Positions 1-9,889 of a stretch of 22,500 nt of DNA are shown piece by piece (the first letter of the stretch is position 1; every line of letters begins with the position of its first letter). This DNA is from Stramonita haemastoma. Its lineage: Eukaryota > Mollusca > Gastropoda > Neogastropoda > Muricidae. Below the pieces are notes generated by a model. It saw only the letters and a program-made list of their open reading frames with translations, was not told the origin of the DNA and searched no databases. The position numbers and the translations under genes are program-made. The stretch is taken from NCBI GenBank assembly GCA_030674155.1, contig CM060334.1:28350555-28373054 (forward strand). The letters are read 5' to 3'.

Positions 1-700
1 CAACAAGCGCATCGGGAAAGCAGCGGCCACTATGACCAGACTGACAAAGAAAGCCTGGAACAACAGCAAGCTGACTGAGCACACAAAGATCCAGATCTAC
101 AGAGCGTGTGTCTTCTGAGAACCATCCTGTATGGCAGATAGTCCTGGACTTTGCGTGTCCGACAAGAGCGAAAACTCAATGCTTTTCACATGTGTTGCCT
201 CCGACGCATACTGAACATCACCTGGCAGGACAAGGTTCCAAACAACACTGTTTTGGAAAGAGCTGGAATCATCAGCATATACATGCTGCTAAAACAGAGA
301 CGCATGCGCTGGTTTGGCCATGTCGTGCGCATGGACGACGGACGGATCCCTGAAGTCCTCTTGTATGGAGAACTTGTGCAGGGAAAACGCCACACATGCA
401 ATCCACAGCTGCGATTCAAAGACATGTCCAAGAGGGACTTAAAAGCCATAAACATGGACCAGAACAACTGGGAAGCAACAGCTCTCGAACGGTCAGGCTG
501 GAGACAGACTGTGCAGTAAGGCTTCTCCAAGTTCAAGGAGACACTTGCTCAGCAGTTCGAGTCAAAGAGACTGAGAAGAAAGGCTGCAGCCCAGGCAGAC
601 AGACCAGCGTCAGACTTCATCTGTGCCTTTGCCTTAGGGATTGTCATTCATGTGTCGGACTGACCAGTCACATTGACCCTGTACCAGAACTAACACATAG
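1..700 (+). mobile_element. Decayed 3' end of a LINE (reverse transcriptase C-terminus and zinc finger)
   Basis: Coding traces run through several frames. From base 2 the frame reads KAAATMTRLTKKAWNNSKLT up to a TGA at 116-118. From about 151 it reads RRILNITWQDKVPNNTVLER, RRMRWFGHVVRMDDGRIPE and LLYGELVQGKR up to TAA at 517-519, then on as AAAQADRPASDFICA. A third frame gives LRDCHSCVGLTSH near 640-675, the remains of a C-terminal CCHH finger. This is the typical C-terminal tail of endonuclease/reverse-transcriptase polyproteins of invertebrate non-LTR retrotransposons, after the catalytic domain. The element enters from outside the window, so the 5' part is not visible. Stops and frameshifts show it is inactive. 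Confidence 0.85.
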
Positions 701-954
701 AGCGCAGCTCCACAGTCCTCTGAGACCGAAGGCTTCCAAGCAATCATATATATATTCTTTTGCTTCCTCGGCTAGACCTCGACTAGAGCTCCGAGGTTCA
801 TCAAATGTAATAATTTGCTAATGTGACCGTTTTCACCCACCCTTGAGGTAGGTTTATTCCTACTGTGGGAATAATGTGTTAACTGAACAACTGTATGTAT
901 GAGTTTGTTTTTTTTTAATGTCAGAAAAGAAAAAATACCTACTCTTTGGAAAGA

Positions 955-1167
955 CAGAGCGGGTTTTTAACATGTACGCAAGATGTTCTACGTGCGTTCG
1001 CACACTGGGCCTCGGTCTCATTCGGACTCTGGGGGATAGGAGTGGAGTCGGTACTGATGAAAAGTCTAGGGGTAAAATCCACAAGAACGAAAGCCTAGGT
1101 GTTGGCTCGATCTCAAGCCGTCAGATCACAATTGCAGCGCTCTAGCCACTAGACTATCCTGCCCCTC
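955..1167 (-). mobile_element. tRNA-derived SINE, family B
   Basis: On the minus strand the head begins near 1167 with an A-box-like ATAGTCTAGTGGCTAGAGCG, followed by a degenerate B box around TGAGATCGAGCC. This is a worn tRNA-like pol III promoter. The body runs to the segment CGAACGCACGTAGAAC and ends near TTAAAAACCCG. The same body and end recur at 9890-9981 plus 10277-10400, which is how the element was delimited. No clear target-site duplication was identified. A C/T-rich run (about 1158-1200) flanks the head. Confidence 0.7.
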
Positions 1168-1200
1168 CCTCCTTTCCTCCTCTTCTCCCTCCCCCCCCCC

Positions 1201-1970
1201 CAACTGATATATGTCGGATGAGAAGTTCTGGGCAGTGTGGCCACAATAAAGAGCAAACACAGCTAGATGACCTATTAGTGCAAAGCAAATGCATGTATAC
1301 ATGTACAAATAGAAACAGGGCATCAGGGGGACAACCTTGGTGTGGCCTCTGCGGTCAGCTGTAAAGACACACTTCCACTTTATGGGACCCAAAGAGTGTA
1401 TTTCATATGGGTGTCTGGGAATCGCACACACTGCCATGCGTGTAAGGCAAGCAAAAACAAACTAGCAAACCAAACAAAAAAACAGACAAAAGAAAAAAAG
1501 AAGAACACACACACACAAGCACACACACAAGCACACGTCCACGAACATGCGCTGCCTGCCTACTGTTTGTGCTAACTGGTAACGTTCATTCCATACTGTA
1601 AAAAGCTCACAATGTTATACAGAGTAAAAGAGTCCTCACATATGTCAGCGCTCTCTTCCAGTGATTGCTTGGACACTTTTATTCACAGCACTGGCGGCTT
1701 CTTGTTAGTACCAACACAGCAAATCTCCACATGTATCTGCATAGCCCCCCCTGCTTCTAGCGCGTAGTGCCGGAGTTGTCTACCCTGCCATCAACCTCTG
1801 TTTTTATCCTAAAGCATGCTCCTCTCACTCCTTCACTCATGAGTGTAGGCCTACCTGTTCCTTGCAGGGTGATCACGTGTCTTCATATTTCCAGATTTAA
1901 TTATCCTTTTCTTTAATTCAATCACTCATTTCTCATCTTTAAACTTGGGCTGTAGAGGATGACATCGTGC
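1201..1970. other. No recognisable gene
   Basis: Unique-looking sequence with a short interrupted CA run at 1504-1535. No exon, RNA gene or repeat family is recognised. Confidence 0.5.
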
Positions 1971-2015
1971 ACGCACGCACGCACGCGCACTGTGTATATG
2001 TCTATATTTGCATAT

Positions 2016-2078
<63 letters not shown>
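1971..2078. repeat. (ACGC)n and (AT)n microsatellites
   Basis: Short ACGC repeats (1971-1988) precede an AT array of about 65 bases (2014-2078). Confidence 0.97.
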
Positions 2079-2079
<1 letters not shown>

Positions 2080-2080
<1 letters not shown>

Positions 2081-2985
2081 TACATACACACTGAAAAGGT
2101 TCCAGAGAGGGGGATTTTTAGAGATAAAGAACTGCATAAAATTGTTTCATTCAAACCGTTTATAATTGTTGGAAGTTATACCACCCTTTTGTCTTTTTTT
2201 TTTTTTTGGTTAGTTTATCAATCATGGAGGCAGCATCATTAATATTTTCAATCATTAATTTAGTCCTTTGTTGTTCTTTTTGATCATGTTATCATACAGC
2301 ATAGTGAGGTAGCAATATCAGCAGAAAACACCACCAGATAAATAAGAACAAAACAAAGACAGACAATAGACGCAAATCTATGTTATACAAAGATATTCAA
2401 CAAAGAATCATTTTCAGTAGATACGCTTGTTCAAAAACAAACAAGCATTTTCCCATCGAATTTTTAGTGTCATTGTTTCCACACATTTATTTTTCACGGG
2501 TAATTTTACAGTAAAATCTTTCTTCTGAAGCACGTTTTCTTCTGCTATTGAAGATCTCAGTGCAGATATTTCATCCACAAGTTAGAGCCCCCCCCCAAAA
2601 AAAAAAAAAAAAAAAACCCAAAAACACCAACAACAAAAGCCACAAAACCAAACCCAAAACAACCAAATGAAACAAAAACAATAATCACCAAAAAACAAAA
2701 AACCAACAACACCAAAAAAACAAACAAACAACAACAAAATCTCCCTCCCCCCTCCCTGTCATCGTGAAGGGTAAATAGAGGCCCCTCCCAGTTTCACCAT
2801 AATGATTAGGTACACAGTATCATACGAGGAATCGATTCCTTCATTAAAAAGAAGTCTGGCAAGGAAAGGTGTGCTTGGATGTCAGAGTAGAAGTGACTCG
2901 TGTCACTGACAGCAGGCCTAATGGCAACGTGTCAAGTTGACATTGCTTAGGCTTCGAAGATTCGAAAATATGTTAGGCGTGGGTG
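2080..2985. other. AT-rich and A/C-rich low-complexity DNA
   Basis: AT-rich sequence with a T run at 2196-2207, an A run near 2597-2616 and an A/C-only stretch to about 2742. A TTTATT near 2485 would be AATAAA on the minus strand. That could be a distant polyadenylation signal for the gene ending at 3934, but the support is weak. Confidence 0.4.
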
Positions 2986-3073
2986 CGTGTGTGTGTGTGT
3001 GTGTGTGTGTGTTGGATCTCACCATGAACAGTCACTTTATCTATCTACACACCCATAAAAATACGCGCGCGCA

Positions 3074-3110
<37 letters not shown>

Positions 3111-3169
3111 ATGCACACGCTAGTACGTGGTGTGTGTGTGTGTGTGTGTGTGTGTGGTGTGGTGTGTGT
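2986..3169. repeat. Three (GT)n blocks
   Basis: GT arrays at 2986-3012, 3079-3110 and 3129-3169 are separated by short unique stretches. They lie downstream of the gene's stop codon, possibly in its 3' flank. Confidence 0.97.
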
Positions 3170-3933
3170 TTGACAAGTGTACCCTTTGTTGATTTCACAT
3201 GGACAGGTATTAGGTCTGACCACACATGGATCTATCTAACAATCTTCTTTTACTGTATGTTTGATTGAATAACTGTTGTGTCCCCTTCAAAGGACGATTA
3301 ATTACAGTGGTTTTTTACTTTGACTTCAATTTTAGTCCAGGTAAGGAAAGACATGTGGCCAGCGTGTGGTGTGCATGAGTGATTTATAAAGTGCAGAAGA
3401 GTTCACACTATACTATGTCCTCTGCTTTGGGTTCTTTTTTTTTTCCCTGCTCTCAACCTTGGGTTTCATTCTGTAGCATGGTAAGGTATGACATCATCAC
3501 CACGCCACTGTCAGCCTCAACTGGAACTGTCAGTGGAATTGAACTCAGAAACAACTGTCAGTGCTTGAAAATGTATACAAGCTTCTAACCACCGTCAGAA
3601 AAACATGATATAATTATGTAGTTTTTTCCCAGAAAGTCTTGTAAGCGTTGTTCTCATCCTGTTCAGCTGGTACAAAGCTCTTCACTGTTTTCACTGCAGT
3701 TTGCTAGCACACAGCGGTTTTGCCCTTGTCAGTGTTGTACAGTTGAACAGCTTTACACGTGTCTTTCAACGTCTGTTCTGATACAAGTGAGTGTGTACCC
3801 TCAGCAGTTACTGCATGGTACCACTGCATTTTCACCAGTTTAACTTCCTGTGTCCTGTTTTCCCTCTAACTCATGACTGAACTGTTTAGTCTTGCGATAT
3901 TACAAGCAGTTCACCCTACTACTTTCAAAGAAT
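3170..3933. other. Probable 3' UTR or downstream flank
   Basis: This lies directly after the minus-strand stop at 3934. No coding sequence or repeat is recognised, and no canonical AATAAA is seen here on the minus strand. Confidence 0.4.
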
Positions 3934-4232
3934 CTAACATTTAACGAAATCTTGCAGATGTAGCATACGCTTGTGCTGTTTAGGGGTGTAACGTCTGACA
4001 TAAGCAGTTGGCGTGACGATCAGTTTGAGCTCGCGGTCCAGATGGCGCTGCATGAATCCCATAATGACGTAAGATTTGCGCAGGCGCAGTCGTGGGCAGT
4101 CACAGAGGTTGGGGGCCCAGAGGTATTCCCGGCTTAACAGCTGCATGCGAGCTTTGTAGGATTTCATGATGGTGACATCGTAGCGTGTTTCTCCGTTCAC
4201 GTAATGTTTACCGTTGACCATCATTTGTGTTA
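3934..4232 (-). CDS. ADAMTSL5: Last exon: netrin-like (NTR/C345C) domain and stop
   Basis: The acceptor TTTCCTCTTTTCCAG precedes 4232. Two bases complete the entry codon, 98 codons follow, and the TAG stop is at 3934-3936. Key stretches are HYVNGETRYDVTIMKSYKAR, SREYLWAPNLCDCPRL, KSYVIMGF and, at the end, LHLQDFVKC. These match the ADAMTSL5 NTR domain: the E-T-R-Y-[ED]-V strand, R-E-Y-[LV]-W-A-P, a C-x-C pair, the Y-[LV]-[IM] strand and a last cysteine just before the stop. NTR domains bind matrix or protease partners. The first NTR cysteine and its S-D-F-V-F-type strand are not here, so one exon upstream is missing from the model. The frame is intact, and there is no clear AATAAA within about 1 kb downstream on the minus strand. 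Confidence 0.88.
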
Positions 4233-4539
4233 CTGGAAAAGAGGAAACGAAATAGTTTTTGTGCATGGCTAGATCACAAAATGAAAAAAACAAAAACAAA
4301 CACCAGGAATGAAAGAGCAACATGTTACCATGGGTTTAGCATCGCTCCACATACACTGTCCTGTAACATAAAACATGTCACCAAAAAACAAAGTTGTGGC
4401 ACCTGTGGGCTGTTCTGCACAGCCAGTTTCATTAGTGGTGGGTAGAGAGAGGGGAAGGTTTGCTAAATGACTTGATGAATATTTCATCCTTAGCTAGATT
4501 GTAGTTGCAAACAGAACGAATGAGTCTTCCTAGTATTCA

Positions 4540-4542
<3 letters not shown>

Positions 4543-4596
<54 letters not shown>

Positions 4597-4648
4597 TGTG
4601 TGGTGTGTGTGTGTGTGTGTGTGTTGTGTTGTGTGTGTTGTTGTTGTG
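4543..4648. repeat. (GT)n microsatellite
   Basis: About 100 bases of GT with GGTG and TGTTG interruptions. It abuts the TTGAC tail at 4646. Confidence 0.97.
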
Positions 4649-4715
4649 AGTCAAGTCAAGTCAAAGCAAGTCAAGCTAGGTCAGTCAAAATGATCCTTAT
4701 TGAGGGGTAACAAAT
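4646..4715 (-). mobile_element. Probable retroelement 3' tail with TTGAC repeats
   Basis: On the minus strand this reads CCTCAATAAGGATCATTTTG followed by imperfect TTGAC pentamers that abut the GT microsatellite. An AATAAA-like signal followed by a short tandem tail is how several LINE and SINE families end. The body would lie at higher coordinates (about 4715-5400), where no coding trace is recognised. Confidence 0.4.
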
Positions 4716-5439
4716 CAAGTTTACACAACTTATTTTCATCCTTCCCCAAAAAACAAGAAAATTCGACAAATAAAGCTGTTTTTTTAAAAAAAATAAACAA
4801 AAAAAGCTAAAGTTTGAAAGCATTCAAAAGACAGTGTTGATTTGTTAAAAGAACAAAAATGAATGAGGATTTTTTTAAAATACAGACTTCACAAGATAAA
4901 ACGAAAACCAGACAGTATAACACGGCTTAAGCAGGGCAGTCAAGTAATGAGAACAACAATAAGATAAAATAACAGTTTACAACGCAACGAGGTGGAGGGT
5001 AAATTGAGCATATAAAGTGGACTCACAAATTGTCCATCATATGTTTTTTTTTCAAAGTTTCTTTTGATGGAACTAATTTTTAAAAGGGATGTCGGATTAT
5101 TCCATAATGTTACTCAATCGTTGTAATAAAGCAGTCCGGCAAGACTGGTTTTATGAATTCCTGACTGGTTTTCATTAATTAGATCATAGGTTTTAAATTG
5201 AAAATGTAATGAATTGTATATGTTTTTCTAATGGCTTGGATAGGAATGACAGTGTAGATATTAGGCTATAGTTAGACGGGCTGGCTTGGTCTCTTGATTT
5301 GTGTTGAGGCATTTCTTTTGCTCGTTTAAACTTCAAAGGGAAATAACTCTGCCAAAACACAAGGTAAAGAATAGGTAAGAGTATCAGTATAACATATTTT
5401 GCACTGATTTTTTTAAAATTTTATCGATAGTAAAATATA

Positions 5440-5532
5440 ACAGCTTACTCAATTTCAAAACAGCGAGAGACCTTGACAAAATCGATATTATCGATTAAGG
5501 TCCTGATCCTGATTTTAATATGAGTAAGCTGT
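5440..5532. repeat. Nested palindrome
   Basis: The outer arms are ACAGCTTACTCA (5440-5451) and TGAGTAAGCTGT (5521-5532). The middle arms are GACCTT (5469-5474) and AAGGTC (5497-5502). The core is AATCGAT-ATT-ATCGATT (5480-5496). The parts fold co-linearly into one long hairpin with internal loops. It could be a MITE remnant. It lies in the last intron of the ADAMTSL5-like gene. Confidence 0.8.
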
Positions 5533-5555
5533 AAGCACTTCTGTTACTGGTAGTT

Positions 5556-5571
5556 GGGGGGGGGGGGGGGG
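5556..5571. repeat. Poly-G run of 16
   Basis: Sixteen consecutive G residues just after the nested palindrome. Runs of this length are error-prone in sequencing. Confidence 0.95.
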
Positions 5572-5870
5572 ATAGATGTGACAATTTCAGAAGAAATGCT
5601 TTTAAATGAATGTTTTTATTCTATAAGCTCGTTTCTTTCTGTCTATCACTAGATTAAGCAATGTTTGCAAAGTGAGAGTCAAGGTTTTCTGCTGATATTT
5701 CTTTCTGAGTTTTGGGGTGTTATGTCTTGAATTGCTAATCTAGGAAGGCCAGTACATTATCATTTGTTTCGATCTTCAGTTTGATAATAAATAGTGTGAT
5801 TTCGGTTGGCAGCAAGAATAATAAAGTGAATGTTAAATATTTTGGGAGTGTTTTGGTGGTGGTGTTCTGG

Positions 5871-5872
<2 letters not shown>

Positions 5873-5918
<46 letters not shown>

Positions 5919-6012
5919 ATGGGAGAGAGAGAGAGAGAAGAGACAGACAGACAGACAGGACAGACAGACAGACACGACAGAGACACAGACAAGACAGACA
6001 GACGGTATACAG
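5873..6012. repeat. (GA)n followed by (ACAG)n
   Basis: GA repeats to about 5940 pass into ACAG tetranucleotides to about 6012, an all-purine then mixed array. Confidence 0.96.
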
Positions 6013-6261
6013 ACAGATGCAAAAGATAAAACTGACCAAAATCACTGTCACAGAAGTGAAAGAGCCTCTCCTCATTCTCTTACACTCCCCGCATACCGCT
6101 GAAACAAACAAACAATAAAACAGAAAAGTATTAAACATGCAACCAACTCCATAGTCTTTAGGGCAAAACAGTTTAACACTGGCATTACATCTTGGGAACA
6201 AATTGTGCCCAGACAATATTGCAAGATATACACTAGACTAGAATCCCTAAGGAAATACTAA

Positions 6262-6332
6262 AGAGAGAGAGAGAGAGAGAGGAGAGAGGGAGAGAGAAGG
6301 AGACGAGAGAGAGAGGGGAGAGAGAGAAGAGA
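6262..6332. repeat. Interrupted (GA)n
   Basis: A GA-rich purine tract with G interruptions. Confidence 0.95.
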
Positions 6333-6798
6333 CATTTTGACAAAGAGCACTTTACTTAGAATGAGCTGAAGATTGGTGCCTCGGGTTGAGAAAAAAGAAA
6401 CGGTTTTCAGACTGAATGCGCTAGAGATCACAGTACATCGAATATTTAGTGGGAACTGAGAAGAATAGCAAAACAACTGTGAAAGAAAGCTAATACTTAC
6501 AAGTAGTCTAAGCAAGCAAGCAAGCACCCCACTGAATTGTTTCTCTCGTTCCCACTTCACCGTATAAAGACCACAAACAGAAAGTCTTCATAGGAGAAAC
6601 CCCTATCTAGCAAGTGTAAGAGCCCTGACTTCTGGCATTAGGTATCAATATTATGGCCATAGCGGATTATGTCTTCTAAATACTTACCTGTCTTGCTATG
6701 GCCTGACCAACAGGGCCTTCACTGCAGATCAGAATACATCTCAGCATTTGTCAATGAGGCTCTTTCTTTCATCCCACAAAAGTTTTGTTAGATTTTTC

Positions 6799-6829
<31 letters not shown>

Positions 6830-7171
6830 ACTATCTGTTACTTTTTTACTACGGTCTTTTTTCTAGTTTTAAACATTCATTTTCTCTCAATTTTTTTTTC
6901 CTTGTGAGTTAATTTTCAGATTTATTATTAAAATTCCATACAGCTTACAGGTTTTCTTAATCTGTAAAATAAAAAAAAATAGCATGTTCGACATTGAAGA
7001 AAAACATTGAACAGTAGAAATGGAAGACAAGAAAAGACGAGGGGATACAGAGTGAAGTGAAGAAGAAGAAGAAAAAAGCAACAACATTGAAAGTAGCAAC
7101 AGCAACAGGAGAAGTGGCAGAAGAAGAAGAAAAAAAGAACAAACAGCCTGGTAACTCTTATATAGACTCAC

Positions 7172-7888
7172 GTGTGGTGACGTTCTCTGTGGAAGGCGTC
7201 ACGGTCGTCACTCTGCCCCTCCCTGCCTCCTCCTCAGCAGTGAGGTTCACCAGACGGCCGATCTGACCCGCCACGTTGCTGTCCGGGCCCCCTTGCACAG
7301 ACGGCTGCCCGCCCGCCCCAGAGGCTGTGTCCACCACCGTTTGGTCAGAGCCCCCGGTCACTCCAGCAATACCCCCGGTATTGCTGCCCCCCCTGCCCCC
7401 CTGCAGCCCCCCGCCGAGGCCAGTGGGGTCCCCCCTGTCTGTTTCGCCTCCAGGAGGTCTCCCCACCCTGCCCATTCTGGTCGCGGCCTGTGTTAGATCC
7501 GAACCGGTCCAAACCCTCGAATTCCTCTGTGCCGAAGCCCTCAGTGCCGTCAGGCCGACCGCCAGTGCCCGAAGCAGGCCCCCTGACCTCGCCCTGTCCG
7601 GCCAGTCTCTCCATGACCAGTGCCCAGATGTCCTCATCCGATGTGCGGGGCCGGTCTTGCAGCCGCGGCTGTCTGCGAGCTGTGTTGTTGTTGTGTGGTG
7701 GTGGTGGTGGTGGTGGTGGTTGTGGTGGTGGTTGTGGGCCTGGTTGTAGGTCGGGTGGTGAAGGTGGGAGGCGGGAGGGTTTGGGGAGGGGGGAAGATGT
7801 AGGTGGAGCCGAAGGGGAGGGTGGCGGGACCAGCAGTGGGCTGCCAGAAATGGTAGTAGACTCCCGGGTTGGCTTCTTTCATCACCAG
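7172..7888 (-). CDS. ADAMTSL5: Exon: end of spacer plus Thr/Pro/Gly-rich linker (frame-broken)
   Basis: The acceptor CTTGCTTTCAG precedes 7888 and the donor ACAC/GTGAGT follows 7172. It starts LVMKEANPGVYYHFWQP, matching the last spacer strand N-P-G-[VI]-x-[YF]-x-[FY]-[WY]. It then becomes low complexity: GSTYIFPPPQTLPPPTF, a threonine tract made by an (ACC)n repeat (7691-7735), then glutamines. The reading continues in another frame as TSDEDIWALVMERLAGQGEV and FGTEEFEGLDRFGSNTG. It ends in a third frame, SNTGGIAGVTGGSDQTVV through LTAEEEAGRGRVTTV to NVTT. Breaks lie in the ACC repeat and near 7440-7470. The exon is far richer in GC than its surroundings. The linker joins spacer to NTR and is expected to be flexible and O-glycosylated. 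Only the first 20 residues are strongly diagnostic. Confidence 0.75.
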
Positions 7889-8000
7889 CTGAAAGCAAGT
7901 CAGCAGTTTATTTATTTATTTATTTTTTTAATTCAGCAAATTACGAACAGGGACCTCTCTGTCTCTGTCTCTCTCTCTCTCCAGGGTAGGGACTGGATGT

Positions 8001-8104
8001 AAAAAAAAAAAAAAAAAAAAAAAAAAAGCACATATGTTTTTTCTGGTATCCTCAAAATAAATAATTTTACTGTGCCGATCTATCTTCCCCCCTCTCTCCC
8101 CTGT

Positions 8105-8171
<67 letters not shown>

Positions 8172-8174
8172 TGT
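8001..8174. repeat. Poly-A run and (GT)n
   Basis: Twenty-seven A (8001-8027) followed by a GT array at 8106-8174. The poly-A marks one edge of the exon-duplication region. Confidence 0.96.
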
Positions 8175-8410
8175 TCATAAGTATTGGGTACACTACAACA
8201 ACTCGGAATCTGCAGGCCTACATAGTTCTGACGTTTAAAACGTTATAACATGTAAAAAAAAACAAAAAACACACACACCCACAAAAAACAAGATCCAATG
8301 CAACTTTAACAGGAACGTCAAAAATAACGCAAAAGACCAACTGGGTAAGCCTTATACTATTCCTAACAATTCAAGATTATCAAACAAAAATGTCTGTCAA
8401 GTCCTGGTGA

Positions 8411-8658
8411 TGCTACAAAGAAAGCTTCATGTCACCATCTTTAGCGAAAACCCCTCCAATTGTTGCTCCAACAATCACAACTGGCATTGTTCCAATACCA
8501 ATGTGGGTTGGTTTGTGGTAACATGTTGAAAGGTTTTGAGGCGGGAGGTTTTGGGGGGGGAGGAATGTAGGTGGAGCAATGGAGGTTGTGTGTGACCCGC
8601 ATGTGGGTGTTCTCAGAATGGTAGAAGCTCCCATTGGCTTTCTGTTTCAACTCAACAC
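8411..8658 (-). pseudogene. Diverged duplicate of the 5' part of the linker exon
   Basis: This segment lies in the intron just upstream of the 7888 exon and is a worn copy of it. On the plus strand, 8541 onward and 7771 onward share GCGGGAGG, TTTGGGG, ATGTAGGTGGAGC, and the exon start and acceptor. They also share flanking intron sequence, including ATTACGAACAGG. The copy keeps a CTTTCAG acceptor after which a frame stays open for over 80 codons. It reads LKQKANGSFYH, then CSTYIPPPPKPPASKPF, aligning with MKEANPGVYYHFW and GSTYIFPPPQTLPPP. In the phase of the true exon (0) it hits TGA at the fourth codon; it is open only if entered in phase 1. No good donor was found. It is probably a dead exon copy, but an alternative exon is possible. 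Confidence 0.6.
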
Positions 8659-8869
8659 CTGAAAGAATCAGAGTTTTTATTTATTTTATCGACAATTACG
8701 AACAGGACTCTTCCTGTCTTGTCGTCTTGTCTTGTTCTACAGGCAGATCTAGATGAAAAAATATAAAAGCACTCTCTTGTCTTCTCCTTTGTATTATAAA
8801 AGAATAAAGTTTTTCATGCCACTCTCCTTTCCCCTTGCTCCATCCTTGATTTTTTTTTTGTTGTTCACA

Positions 8870-9020
8870 GTCTTTGGTATGTGCAGAGCTGATTCAGTGT
8901 GGCTGCGTCGCAGCACGCAGCCCTTCTGTGCTGGTGCATCAACGTACTTGTACTCTTGGTGTGCGTCGAGCATGAAGTCGCCTGACTTTCTTCAGTTCCG
9001 AAACACGTTTTATAATAACT
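8870..9020. other. Unassigned open stretch, possible exon
   Basis: Both strands stay open. On the minus strand, after an AAAGTCAG acceptor-like site, it reads GDFMLDAHQEYKYVDAPAQK, then LRRSHTESALH. On the plus strand, after a T-rich tract ending TTCACAG, it reads MCRADSVWLRRSTQPF. Balanced base composition sets it apart from the AT-rich surroundings. I do not recognise either protein. It lies in the intron between the 9402 and 7888 exons. Confidence 0.25.
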
Positions 9021-9401
9021 TTTATTTTTTTTGGAAATCATGGAACTGAAACAGTCTTTGACTAATTTCAGGCTTGTTTGAGCCTTTAATGGCCATTTTC
9101 GTCTTTCTTTGAGCCAGGCGAAATCATTATTTCATCGTCGCAAGTTTGATGACGTGTGCGTGTGCGTGCGTGCATGCGTGGTGCGTGTTGCGTGGGGGGG
9201 GGGTGCGTGTGTGTTCGCGTGCCTAGTCAGTGTAGTGGCGAGTAAGTCTATCATGTGTTGTGTACACTGCACATAAGTGTGCATGACTGGGGACGCTCAT
9301 TTGCGAGTCTAAGAAAGGAAAAATGGCACATGAGGCAGACTGAAAATGCTTTAAATACAATACTACCATAATGGTGGCTTCTCTGGCTAATGGGCCTTTA
9401 C

Positions 9402-9529
9402 TCTCCAGCGTTCTGGCCCAAGGGGTGAGCGTGTGTATCGAAAATCCGTTCCGGCCACCGTGTAGACCCCGTTCTTGCTGCCTGTGCCCTGCCCGTTGAT
9501 GATGAAGGTTCCTGTTTCGTCCTGCAAGG
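9402..9529 (-). CDS. ADAMTSL5: Exon: ADAMTS spacer, second segment
   Basis: The acceptor CTATCTTGCAG precedes 9529 and the donor AGA/GTAAAG follows 9402. The 128 nt enter in phase 1 and leave in phase 0. The exon reads LQDETGTFIINGQGTGSKNG, then VYTVAGTDFRYTR, then SPLGPERWR. This matches the spacer's G-x-[FY]-[VI]-[LI]-N-G strand, the [VY]-x-x-A-G-T-x-x-x-Y-x-R strand and the G-P-x-E-x-[IL] turn. No frame break is seen. Family members usually have a short G-P-T-x-x-x-[IL]-x-[VL] strand before the next segment. It is absent both here and at the start of the 7888 exon, so a small phase 0-0 exon was probably missed in the 1.5-kb gap or has been lost. Confidence 0.87.
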
Positions 9530-9889
9530 CTGCAAGATAGAAGAATAAACCACTTTTTTACATTCAGCTGATTTCCTTCCTCACCAAACTACCTTCTACG
9601 CCACATGGCACGATTCGTCGTGCTCGTCCAAGCAACAATAGTCATATCGGCCTATGAACTGAACAAGATTCAGTAGGTTTTACCCCAAAAAAGCCAGGAA
9701 GGAATTAAGGAAGAGACTACCATGAAAGGGGCCAAACGAAATGAATGATTAGAGAAGTTGACCCACTGACATAATGTGTGGAAAGAGAGATACTTCAGGG
9801 ATGCTGTCTAAACATGACACCTGTGTGCATCCTTTTTTTTTCTAAAAATTGCCATCCGTTCTTACCGGCACGAAAAGGCCTTTTTCCAA

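Larger units (their letters stand above)
4716..7171. other. Last large intron, no exon recognised
   Basis: The intron between the 7172 donor and the 4232 acceptor. It contains the palindrome, poly-G, GA and ACAG arrays and a 27-base T run (6803-6829). The exon with the first NTR cysteine should lie in it, but no matching stretch was found by eye. The 7030-7140 part is GAA-rich. Confidence 0.45.

Noticed and set aside
5440..5500. A missing NTR exon read as IDFVKVSRCFEIE on the minus strand
   Set aside because: It lies within the palindrome, has no acceptor in a suitable place and lacks the expected cysteine before the D-F-V strand.
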